A stretch of DNA of 59,024 bases from Propionibacteriaceae bacterium (GTDB lineage Bacteria > Actinomycetota > Actinomycetes > Propionibacteriales > Propionibacteriaceae). The notes beneath the pieces were generated by a model, which was not told the DNA's origin, did no database searches, and saw only the letters and a list, made by a program, of their open reading frames with translations. This document shows positions 7,672 through 15,055 of the stretch, piece by piece (position 1 is the stretch's first letter; every line of letters starts with the position of its first letter). The stretch covers positions 1-59,024 of the forward strand of contig JAISTQ010000057.1 of the NCBI GenBank assembly GCA_031272505.1, read 5' to 3'. The translations under genes and the position numbers were made by a program.

Positions 7672-8951
7672 TGCGTAGCGCGCGAGTGGGGACAGCCAGA
7701 CGGCTGTCCTCGTTCGCGTTAATCGTGGTGGCCCTGCTCGTCAGCCTCTCCCCCGCCGCCCACGCGGAGGCCGAGACCTGGAGTGACGTGGCCGAAGAGA
7801 TGGCCACCGTGCTCGCCACCGCCGGGGAGACCTACGCGGCTGGCGACGCCGAGGCCGCCAAGGAGCAGGTGAACACCGCCTACTACGGCTACTACGAAAA
7901 AGAAGGCTTCGAGAAGACGGTGATGGCCTACATCTCCGGCGATCGGGCCGCCGAGGTCGAATACCAGTTCTCCTCCATTAAGAAAGCGATGCTGGCCGGA
8001 GCCGCGCAATCGGAGGTGGATGCGGCGCTGGACACTCTCGCCGAGATGCTGCGCACCGACGCGGCCCAATTGGACGGCAAATCTGACAACCCGATCTGGG
8101 ATTTCCTCGGCGCGCTGATCATCATCCTGCGCGAAGGCTTCGAGGCGATCTTGGTGGTGGTGGCCATCGTCGCCTATCTGGTGAAAGCCGGGCAGCAGGC
8201 GGCCGTCCGGCAGGTGTATTGGGGGGTGGCGGCGGCCTTGGTGGCCAGCGTCATCCTGGCCTGGATCTTCGGCTCGCTGAGCGCGGCCGCGGGTGCCTCG
8301 CAGGAGATCTTCGAGGGCGTCACCATGATCGTGGCGGTGTTGATGCTGATCTGGGTGAGCAACTGGATCCTCTCCAAGGCGGACGCGAAAGCCTGGAGCG
8401 GCTACATCAAGGAGAAATCGGCCACCGCGTTGAGCACCGGCTCCATGTTGACGCTGGCGCTCACCGCCTTCCTCGCCGTCTTCCGCGAAGGCGCGGAGAC
8501 CATCATCATGTACGCGGCCTTGCTGGGCCGAGCCCCGGATTCGGCGGTGCCGATCTGGGTCGGGCTGGGCACCGGACTCGTCGCCCTTCTGGCAGTCTAT
8601 GCGGCGATCCGGCTGCTCAGCGTCCGGATTCCGCTCCGGCCCTTCTTCCTCGCCACCTCGGTGTTGCTGGCGGTGATGGCCGTCAGCTTCGCCGGCGGTG
8701 GGATCAAGGAGTTGCAGGAGGGCGATTTGGTGAGCGCCACCCCGGTGGCCGGCATCGGCTCGGTGGATCTGCTGGGGTTCTATCCGACGGTGGAGACGCT
8801 CAGCGCCCAGGCGGTGGCGCTGGCGGCAATCGTGATCTTGGGGGTCCTCGGTGTGCGCCGGGGGTGGGGACGGGCAACGGAGGGCCCGCCCGAAGTGACA
8901 GCGGGCAGCCCAACCGGGGCCGCCCCGACCCTGACAAAGGAGAAACCATGA
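7671..8951 (+). CDS. FTR1-family high-affinity iron permease
   Basis: A 426-residue membrane permease moving ferric iron inward. A signal-like segment (about 14-32, ending SPAAHAEA) and an extracytoplasmic helical domain (about 33-140) precede the seven-helix FTR1 domain. Both iron-binding REXXE motifs are intact: REGFE at about 154 and REGAE at about 272. The stop overlaps the next ATG (ATGA). First gene of an eight-gene iron operon resembling the Campylobacter FTR1-P19 locus. The start at 7671 has no ribosome site but perfect leaderless spacing; GTG 7686 is a less likely alternative. Confidence 0.93.
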   Translation: MRSARVGTARRLSSFALIVVALLVSLSPAAHAEAETWSDVAEEMATVLATAGETYAAGDAEAAKEQVNTAYYGYYEKEGFEKTVMAYISGDRAAEVEYQFSSIKKAMLAGAAQSEVDAALDTLAEMLRTDAAQLDGKSDNPIWDFLGALIIILREGFEAILVVVAIVAYLVKAGQQAAVRQVYWGVAAALVASVILAWIFGSLSAAAGASQEIFEGVTMIVAVLMLIWVSNWILSKADAKAWSGYIKEKSATALSTGSMLTLALTAFLAVFREGAETIIMYAALLGRAPDSAVPIWVGLGTGLVALLAVYAAIRLLSVRIPLRPFFLATSVLLAVMAVSFAGGGIKELQEGDLVSATPVAGIGSVDLLGFYPTVETLSAQAVALAAIVILGVLGVRRGWGRATEGPPEVTAGSPTGAAPTLTKEKP

Positions 8952-9529
8952 AATTCAAGCTCGCGACCGCCTTGGTCGCCCTGCTCGCCTTCGCCGGATG
9001 CGGAGCCGCCGAAGACACCGGCGCCCCCGCGGACGAAGGCCCCGCCGCCCCCGGAGAAGTGGCCGGATTCGAGGAATTCGAGATCGGCGACGACATCGAG
9101 GTGGGCCCGCTGAACGTGGCGGGCGTCTACTTCCAGCCGGTCGACATGGAGCCGGCCATGGGGCTGAGCGCCGCCGAGTCGGACATCCACATCGAGGCGG
9201 ACATCACCGCGCTAGCGGGCAACGAACTCGGCTTCGGCGCCGGCGACTGGGTGCCGAACCTCACCGTCGACTACGCGATCACCGGCCCGAACGGATTCGC
9301 GGACTCCGGCACCTTCATGCCGATGAACGCCTCCGACGGCCCGCACTACGGGGCCAACCTGAAGCTCGGTGACGCGGGCACCTACGACGTGAAGTTCACC
9401 ATCCACTCCCCCGCCGAGAACGGCCACCTGATCCACACCGACGCCACCACCGGCGTCACCGGTCGTTTCTGGGAGGAGCCGCTGGTCGCCGAGTGGACGG
9501 ACTTCCAATACACCCCGCGCGACTGGTAG
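8948..9529 (+). CDS. P19/Tp34-type periplasmic iron-binding lipoprotein
   Basis: A 193-residue lipoprotein of the P19/Tpd family, which binds iron (and copper) outside the membrane and hands it to FTR1. The signal peptide ends in lipobox FAGC (Cys18), followed by an acidic Ala/Pro linker. The family pattern is clear: VYFQPVDMEP, DIHIEADI, and AENGHLIHTDATTGVTGRFW near the end; the His/Met/Glu residues here are the usual metal ligands. It starts at ATG 8948, overlapping the FTR1 stop by 4 bp. Confidence 0.9.
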   Translation: MKFKLATALVALLAFAGCGAAEDTGAPADEGPAAPGEVAGFEEFEIGDDIEVGPLNVAGVYFQPVDMEPAMGLSAAESDIHIEADITALAGNELGFGAGDWVPNLTVDYAITGPNGFADSGTFMPMNASDGPHYGANLKLGDAGTYDVKFTIHSPAENGHLIHTDATTGVTGRFWEEPLVAEWTDFQYTPRDW

Positions 9530-9556
9530 TGCCCGTCCGATCCGAGTACGAGAATA

Positions 9557-10708
9557 ATGGCCGTTTTCGTAGACACCCTGTATCTGCTGCTCCCCGGTTT
9601 GCTGGTGGTGACGGTGGCGATCCGTCCCACCCGCGCCAAGTGGTGGGTGCTGGGTGCCGTCATCGCCGCGCTGGGGCTGGCGGTGCTGCGGAAGGCCACC
9701 AATTGGATCAACAACGAATACCTGGTTTTGACGCTGCTCGTCATCGGTTTGTGCTTGGTGTCGATGCTGGCCATAGCGTCAAAAGGGCGACGCCAGTTGG
9801 CCGCCCGGGCGTTGACGGCGACGATCTTGATCAGCGTCGTCCCCGATACCGCCTTGGCGGCGCTGGCGATCGTCCCCGGCGGCGAGACGCTGCTCAGTGC
9901 CACCGCGCTCGCAAACCTCGCCGGATACCTCGGGGCGTTGGCGCTGACGGCGATCACCTGCGGCTGCCTTGCCCGGTATGCGCTCCACCGTTTGGCACGG
10001 GCTGGGTTGCTCTTGCTATGGTGTTTCCAAGCAGTGATTGAGATCACCAAGGTGGTCTTCAATCGGGGGTGGTTACCTAAATGGCCGGGGCTGTTTGATG
10101 TTTTGGCATGGGCTCTGAATCATCGCACCGCACTGGCTTGGCTGATGCTGGGCATGGCCTGCCTGGCGTGTTGGCCGCCCAGGTTGGACATCCCTTCATC
10201 GTCCCTGGACGCGGCGCAGGGCCGCGTCAGGCGGGCCGCCCAGCTCAGTCGCCGTCGTTTCCTCGCCACCGGGTTGGGCGCCGCCACCCTGGTGGTGGCC
10301 ACCGGCATCTGGGGACGCCAGTTGGCGGGCAGCGCCCCCACCCTCTCGGAGCCGGAGCCGTGGGAAGACGTCGGCAATGACGTGGCGGTGCCGCTCGCCC
10401 AGATCAGCGACGGCCATCTGCACCGGTTCGCGCTCACCGTCCCGCCGGGCACCGAGGTGCGCTTCATCGTCATCCAAAAACCCGAGGGCGCCTTCGGGGT
10501 GGGCTTGGACGCCTGCAACGTCTGTGGGCCGACCGGCTACTACGAGCGCGACGGCCAGGTGATCTGCAAGATGTGCGAGGTGGCGATGAACATCCGCACC
10601 ATCGGTTTCGCGGGGGGCTGCAACCCGATCCCGCTGGATTTCCGCTTGGACGGCGGCAAACTGCTGGTCGCCAAGCGGGACCTGATCGCGGCCGCCGAGG
10701 TGTTCTGA
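9557..10708 (+). CDS. DUF2318 Fe-S membrane protein with internal twin-arginine segment
   Basis: A 383-residue membrane protein of the DUF2318 family, the Cj1660-type partner of FTR1 and P19. About seven membrane segments (residues 1-210) precede a basic cytoplasmic loop and a final segment introduced by SRRRFLATG (Ser231), a textbook Tat motif. The outer domain that follows carries CNVC (320-323), CKMC (337-340) and a further Cys in GGCNP, likely cofactor or iron ligands. This suggests an electron-transfer step on the outer face during iron uptake. The last base of the stop is the first of the next ATG. Confidence 0.85.
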   Translation: MAVFVDTLYLLLPGLLVVTVAIRPTRAKWWVLGAVIAALGLAVLRKATNWINNEYLVLTLLVIGLCLVSMLAIASKGRRQLAARALTATILISVVPDTALAALAIVPGGETLLSATALANLAGYLGALALTAITCGCLARYALHRLARAGLLLLWCFQAVIEITKVVFNRGWLPKWPGLFDVLAWALNHRTALAWLMLGMACLACWPPRLDIPSSSLDAAQGRVRRAAQLSRRRFLATGLGAATLVVATGIWGRQLAGSAPTLSEPEPWEDVGNDVAVPLAQISDGHLHRFALTVPPGTEVRFIVIQKPEGAFGVGLDACNVCGPTGYYERDGQVICKMCEVAMNIRTIGFAGGCNPIPLDFRLDGGKLLVAKRDLIAAAEVF

Positions 10709-11949
10709 TGTTCGTCAAACTGACGGCCCGTTCGCTGACCCGCTCGACCGCGCACTGGCTGCTCGCGCTCACCGTGGCGCTGGGAGCCGCGTTGACGACG
10801 GCGATCACCACCCTGGTGGCCGGTTCCGCGGAGCAGGTGAGCCAGCAATTGAAGGTGTATGGGTCGAACATCACCATCCGGCCGCAGCAGGCGGCGGCGC
10901 TGGACGAACTCTATGGGACGACCGGCAGCGCCACCTTGAGCCTGGCCGCGCTGCCCCAGATCAAAACCATCTTCTGGGCCTACAACATTTTGGATTTCTC
11001 TCCGTTTCTGGAGACCACCGCGCAGGTGGACGGGCAGGAGGTCCGGGTCGTCGGGGTGTGGTTCGACGAAACGCTGACCACTCCTGCCGGTGAGGAGCTC
11101 ACCACTGGGGTACACCCCCTACGACAGTGGTGGGAGGTGGACGGCGAATGGGCCAGTGGGTCGGCAGCCATGCTGGGCCAAAATCTCGCCGCCACCCTCG
11201 GACTCCCCGTCGGGGCCAACCTCCGAATGGCCGGGATGCCGGAAATTCCGATTTCCGGCGTCTTTGATTCCGGCGGGGAGTTCGATGACGCGGTGCTGCT
11301 GCCCATCAGCCTGGCCGGGCAACTGGCTGGCGATGCGGACGCCGCCAACTGGGTGGAGGTGATGGCGCTCACCACCCCCGACAACGAGTTGGCCCGCCGC
11401 GCGGCCGCCGATCCGCAGGCGCTCTCGGCGAAGGATTGGGAGACCTGGTATTGCACCGCCTACGTCTCGTCCATCGCCTACCAGATCGAGGAGGTGTGGG
11501 ACGGCGTGGTCGCCCGCCCGGTGCGGCAGGTCGCCCAAGCCGAGGGCGAGGTGATCTCCCGGATCACCCAACTGCTGCTCGGCGTGGCCGGGCTCACCTT
11601 GCTGGCCACCGCGATCGCGATCGCGAACCTGGTCACCAAGTCGGTGCTGGAGCGTTCCGCCGAGCTGGGGCTGCTGAAGGCGCTGGGCGCGTCCAACCTG
11701 GCGGTACTGGCCCTGGTGGAGGTGGAGACGCTGCTGGTGGCGGTGGTCGGCGTCGGCGCCGGGATGGTGGCCGGGGTGGGCTTGGCGCAGTGGGTCGGCT
11801 GGCAGGCGTTCGGTTCGGCTGTCGCGGCTCCCGCCGCGGTGTTGGCGCTGTTGGTGGCGTTGCTGCTGCTCGCGGTGCTGCTGGGCACCTGGCCCGCCGG
11901 TCGGCTGCTCTGGCGGCTGAAGCCGCAGGAGGTGCTGCATGGCGCGTAG
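10708..11949 (+). CDS. ABC permease with FtsX/MacB-like domain, first of two
   Basis: A 413-residue permease. The order is an N-terminal membrane segment (about 20-40), an extracytoplasmic MacB-like domain (about 45-300), then the FtsX domain with three membrane segments (about 310-400). It contains ERSAELGLLKALGASNLAVL, the family's coupling segment. The ATG at 10708 overlaps the previous stop by one base; upstream in-frame codons belong to the DUF2318 gene read in another frame. It corresponds to Cj1661/Cj1662 of the P19 iron locus. Confidence 0.87.
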   Translation: MFVKLTARSLTRSTAHWLLALTVALGAALTTAITTLVAGSAEQVSQQLKVYGSNITIRPQQAAALDELYGTTGSATLSLAALPQIKTIFWAYNILDFSPFLETTAQVDGQEVRVVGVWFDETLTTPAGEELTTGVHPLRQWWEVDGEWASGSAAMLGQNLAATLGLPVGANLRMAGMPEIPISGVFDSGGEFDDAVLLPISLAGQLAGDADAANWVEVMALTTPDNELARRAAADPQALSAKDWETWYCTAYVSSIAYQIEEVWDGVVARPVRQVAQAEGEVISRITQLLLGVAGLTLLATAIAIANLVTKSVLERSAELGLLKALGASNLAVLALVEVETLLVAVVGVGAGMVAGVGLAQWVGWQAFGSAVAAPAAVLALLVALLLLAVLLGTWPAGRLLWRLKPQEVLHGA

Positions 11950-13045
11950 CTTTTTCTTCACGCAGTTGCGCGCGGCCGTCTTCCGGCGGCGTTCGCGGGC
12001 AATCGCGGCGGCCCTGGCGGTGGCGGTGGGCACCACCACGCTCACCGCGTTGACGTCCGTGGCGCTCGACCTGCACGACCAGTTGGCCCGGCAGTTGCGC
12101 GCCTATGGGGCGAATCTGGTGGTGACGGCGGAAGCTGGCCGCTTGGACGCGGCCCAAGTGGCGGCGGCGGACACGGCGTTGGCGGACGCCGAGTTGGTGG
12201 GCCAGGCCGTCTACCGCTATGAGAACGCGCAGTTGAACTGGCAGCCGGTCGAGTTGCTGGCCACCGACGTCACCGCCGCGCTGAGCGTGCGCCCCTATTG
12301 GGACATCTCCGGGGAACTGCCCGGCGCCAACGAGGTGCTGCTGGGCCGCGATGTGGCCGAGTTGACGGACACCGGCGTCGGCGACGAGATCACCTTGCTG
12401 CCGTTGGATTCGACGGCGTTGACGGGCGTGCCGGTGCGGGTGGCCGGCATCTTGGTCTCCGGCGGTGCGGAGGACGCGCAAATCGTCGCCAACCCGGCCA
12501 CCGCCGTAGAGCTGTTCGGGCAGCCGGACGCCGTCGACCTGATCGAATACAGCGTGGTCGGCGACCCCCAGCCGCTGGCCCGCGCCCTGCAGCAGCAAGG
12601 CGTGCAAGCCGCCGTGGTGAAACGCCTGGAGGGCTCGCAGGCCCAGGTGCAGCAGGCCCTCGGGGCGCTTTTGTGGCTGGTGGCCGCCCTGGTGCTCACC
12701 CTGATGCTGCTCTGCGTGGCCACCACCACGCTCGCCCTGGTGGCGCAAAGGCAGGGCGAGATCGCCTTGCGCAAGGCGTTGGGCGCTTCCGACCAGGCCG
12801 TCCGCCGCGAGATCCTGGCCGAGTCGGTCACCCTGGGCGTGCTCGGGGGCGTGGTGGGCGCGGGGTTGGGCCTGGGGTTGGCCGCGCTGGCGAACCAGCA
12901 GGTCTTCGGCCATCCGCTCGCCCCGCAGTGGCTGCTGCTGCCCGCCGCGCTGGTGGTGGCCGCCGGGGTCACCGCCGTCGCCGCCTGGCCGCCGGTGCAG
13001 CGGGCGCGCCGCGTCAATCCAGCCATCGTATTGAGCGGGGAATAG
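11939..13045 (+). CDS. ABC permease with FtsX/MacB-like domain, second of two
   Basis: A 368-residue paralogue of the preceding permease and probable heterodimer partner. The same layout applies: a membrane segment at about 17-37, an outer domain to about 235, then three membrane segments with RQGEIALRKALGASDQAVR as coupling helix. The ATG at 11939 overlaps the upstream gene by 11 bp, indicating translational coupling. The first residues (MARSFFFTQLRAAVFRRRSR) are basic and cytoplasmic. Confidence 0.87.
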   Translation: MARSFFFTQLRAAVFRRRSRAIAAALAVAVGTTTLTALTSVALDLHDQLARQLRAYGANLVVTAEAGRLDAAQVAAADTALADAELVGQAVYRYENAQLNWQPVELLATDVTAALSVRPYWDISGELPGANEVLLGRDVAELTDTGVGDEITLLPLDSTALTGVPVRVAGILVSGGAEDAQIVANPATAVELFGQPDAVDLIEYSVVGDPQPLARALQQQGVQAAVVKRLEGSQAQVQQALGALLWLVAALVLTLMLLCVATTTLALVAQRQGEIALRKALGASDQAVRREILAESVTLGVLGGVVGAGLGLGLAALANQQVFGHPLAPQWLLLPAALVVAAGVTAVAAWPPVQRARRVNPAIVLSGE

Positions 13046-13052
13046 GAGCGAA

Positions 13053-13697
13053 ATGAGCCTGATCGAACTCAACGGGGTCGCCAAAGCCTACGGGGATCTG
13101 CTGGCGCTGGACGACGTCAGCCTGAGCGTGGCGGCGGGCGAGTGGCTCTCCATCATGGGGCCGTCCGGGTCGGGCAAGACCACCTTGATGAATCTGATCG
13201 GCGCGCTGGACACCCCCACTGCGGGCACGGTGGTTTTGGACGGGCACGATCTCAGCCGGGCGTCGGCGAGGGAACTCACCCAGATTCGCCGCCAGACCAT
13301 CGGGCTGATCTTCCAGAAATTCCATCTGATTCCGCAGTTGACCGCCATCGAGAACGTGATGGTGGCGCAGTATTACCACTCGCTCACCGACCGGGCGGAG
13401 GCCTTCGCAGCGCTGGAACGGGTGGGGTTGGCCGAGCGGGCGGATCATCTGCCCCGGCAGCTTTCCGGCGGCGAGCAGCAGCGGGTCTGCGTGGCGCGGG
13501 CGCTGATCAACTGCCCGAAGCTGGTGCTGGCGGACGAGCCCACCGGCAACCTGGACGAGGAGAACGAGGCCCAGGTGCTGCGGCTTTTCGCGGAGCTGCA
13601 CCAAGGGGGAACCACGCTGATTGTGGTCACCCATGATCCGGCGGTGGCCGCGTTGGGCGGACGGACGGTGAAGCTCAGCCACGGGAGAATCAAATGA
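13053..13697 (+). CDS. LolD/MacB-type ABC ATPase of the iron operon
   Basis: A 214-residue ATPase energising the two FtsX-type permeases. It has Walker A GPSGSGKTTLMN (about 37-48), signature LSGGEQQRVCVARAL (about 138-152), Walker B LVLADEPTGNLD (about 160-171) and switch His in VVTHDP. The DEPTGNLD string is typical of the LolD/MacB/FtsE branch. ATG 13053 follows a GGAG site seven bases after the permease stop. Its target in iron uptake is unresolved even in the Campylobacter system. Confidence 0.92.
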   Translation: MSLIELNGVAKAYGDLLALDDVSLSVAAGEWLSIMGPSGSGKTTLMNLIGALDTPTAGTVVLDGHDLSRASARELTQIRRQTIGLIFQKFHLIPQLTAIENVMVAQYYHSLTDRAEAFAALERVGLAERADHLPRQLSGGEQQRVCVARALINCPKLVLADEPTGNLDEENEAQVLRLFAELHQGGTTLIVVTHDPAVAALGGRTVKLSHGRIK

Positions 13698-14122
13698 AAT
13701 ATCGCATATTTGCTATGGTGCCGCTGTTGGCGGGCTGCGCGGCGGCCGATCCCCTAGCCGATCTAGATCTCACCAAGCTGCGTGACGGCACCTATTCCGG
13801 GGTGAGCGAGGTGGACGCGCTGGGGGCCACCGGGGAGATCGAGTTGACGATCACCGACGGCGACATCACCGACGTGCGCTTTCAGGTGCGCCAATCCGAT
13901 GGCAGCTTGAAGGACGCCGAGTACGGCAAGGTGGCGGGCAAGATCGTCGCCCAGCAGACCTACGACGCCGCCCAGCGGGCGGTGGCCGCCCAAGCCGTCT
14001 ACGCGGAGCAGTTGGAAGAGGTGGACGACCCGCGCGAGGTCGATCTGGTCACCGGCGCGTCCGTCACCTATTCGTCCTTCCTGGGCGCGGTGGCCGACGC
14101 CTTGGCGAAAGCGCGGGCCTGA
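13694..14122 (+). CDS. FMN-binding domain lipoprotein
   Basis: A 142-residue lipoprotein (lipobox LLAGC) with an FMN_bind domain from about residue 33. Near the C-terminus it carries DLVTGASVTYS, the flavinylation motif where ApbE attaches FMN to Thr/Ser through a phosphoester. The neighbouring apbE gene supports covalent flavinylation. Probable role: extracytoplasmic electron carrier, perhaps reducing Fe3+ near P19/FTR1 or feeding DUF2318. The ATG overlaps the ATPase stop (ATGA). Confidence 0.87.
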   Translation: MKYRIFAMVPLLAGCAAADPLADLDLTKLRDGTYSGVSEVDALGATGEIELTITDGDITDVRFQVRQSDGSLKDAEYGKVAGKIVAQQTYDAAQRAVAAQAVYAEQLEEVDDPREVDLVTGASVTYSSFLGAVADALAKARA

Positions 14123-14799
14123 TGCTCACCCACGGCTATTTCACCGCGATGCACACCGTGGTCTCGCTGGCCCTGGCCGGGCCGGACGCCGAAGCCGCGA
14201 TTGCGGTGGCGGAGCGGATCGCCGTCGAGTTGGACGGGCGGCTCTCGCGTTTCCGGCCCACCTCCGAGGTGGCCGCGCTCAACGCCTCCGACAAACCGAT
14301 TCACGTTTCCGACGCGGTGGATCGGGTGCTCGGCCTGGCCGTCCGGTACCGCCAAGAGACCGAGGGGCGCTTTGACGTCACCTTGGGAACCGGCGGGCTG
14401 CGCCGCCGGGAGCCGGGCGTGTGGCAGGCGGACGGGAAGGTGGACTTGGGCGGGATCGGCAAGGGCTTTTGCGTCGACGAGATTCTGGCGGCTTGGCAGG
14501 GTCTGGATTTGGAATACGGGTACCTGAGTTTCGGGCAGTCCTCCATCGGCTGCTTCGGCGAGCACACCTGGCGGCTGGGCATCCGCGCGGGCGGGCAGTT
14601 GCTCGGGCCGGTCGAGATCGGGGCGGGCCGGGTTTCCACCAGCGCGGCAGCGGGCTACCCGGAGGCCGGGCTGCGGTTGGCTACCGTTTTGGGGGATGCG
14701 GCGGCAGCTTGCGAGGCGTGGTCGACGGCGCTGGTCGTCGGCGGTGAGCGGCTGCTGGCCCGACTGCCCAAAACCATGCGAACCATTCTCAAGAGGTGA
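14122..14799 (+). CDS. apbE: ApbE family FAD:protein FMN transferase
   Basis: A 225-residue ApbE that transfers FMN from FAD to Thr/Ser of FMN_bind proteins. The FAD-binding signature KVDLGGIGKGFCVDEIL (about 111-127) and the Mg/FAD-binding C-terminal pattern DAAAACEAWSTALVV (about 193-207) are present. It is short compared with the usual 300-350 residues and has no signal peptide, so it may act on the cytoplasmic side or represent a compact form. The final gene of the operon, overlapping its FMN-binding substrate gene by one base. Confidence 0.88.
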   Translation: MLTHGYFTAMHTVVSLALAGPDAEAAIAVAERIAVELDGRLSRFRPTSEVAALNASDKPIHVSDAVDRVLGLAVRYRQETEGRFDVTLGTGGLRRREPGVWQADGKVDLGGIGKGFCVDEILAAWQGLDLEYGYLSFGQSSIGCFGEHTWRLGIRAGGQLLGPVEIGAGRVSTSAAAGYPEAGLRLATVLGDAAAACEAWSTALVVGGERLLARLPKTMRTILKR

Positions 14800-14802
14800 A
14801 TT

Positions 14803-14821
14803 TTAGGGTAGCCTAACCTAC
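14803..14821 (+). promoter_or_regulatory. IdeR/DtxR iron box on a leaderless promoter (feo operon)
   Basis: TTAGGGTAGCCTAACCTAC is a second iron-repressor box. Its TAGCCT (14809-14814) can serve as -10, seven bases before the feoA ATG at 14822; TTCTCA (14786-14791) is a weak -35 at 17 bp. The layout mirrors the FTR1 box, giving two separately transcribed, co-repressed iron operons four bases apart. Confidence 0.88.
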
Positions 14822-15055
14822 ATGGCTGCCGACATGACCTTATTACGCGCGCCCATTGGGCTGCCGTTGGTGCTGGACGAGGTGTCCACTTCCCCCGTCG
14901 CCGCGCGGCGGCTGCTCACCTTTGGGCTGCGCGAGGGGGCCAGCCTCACCCTGTTGCAGCGGACGGCCTCGGGCGGCCGGATCGCGCTGGTGGGCGAATC
15001 GCGGATCGCGCTGGGCAAGGACGTGTGCAAGCAGTTGGGGGTCTCGCGTGGCTGA
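14822..15055 (+). CDS. feoA: FeoA domain protein
   Basis: A 77-residue SH3-like FeoA partner of the ferrous transporter FeoB. Family pattern: RRLLTFGLREGASLTLLQR, then SRIALGKDVCKQLGV at the end, where FeoA proteins have the RxxAxxI-like strand. It starts at ATG 14822 immediately after the iron box with no ribosome site, consistent with a leaderless mRNA. It overlaps feoB by 8 bp. Confidence 0.88.
   Translation: MAADMTLLRAPIGLPLVLDEVSTSPVAARRLLTFGLREGASLTLLQRTASGGRIALVGESRIALGKDVCKQLGVSRG

Noticed and set aside
14856-15047. Longer feoB start
   Set aside because: The extra residues are feoA read in another frame; FeoB similarity begins after GTG 15048.
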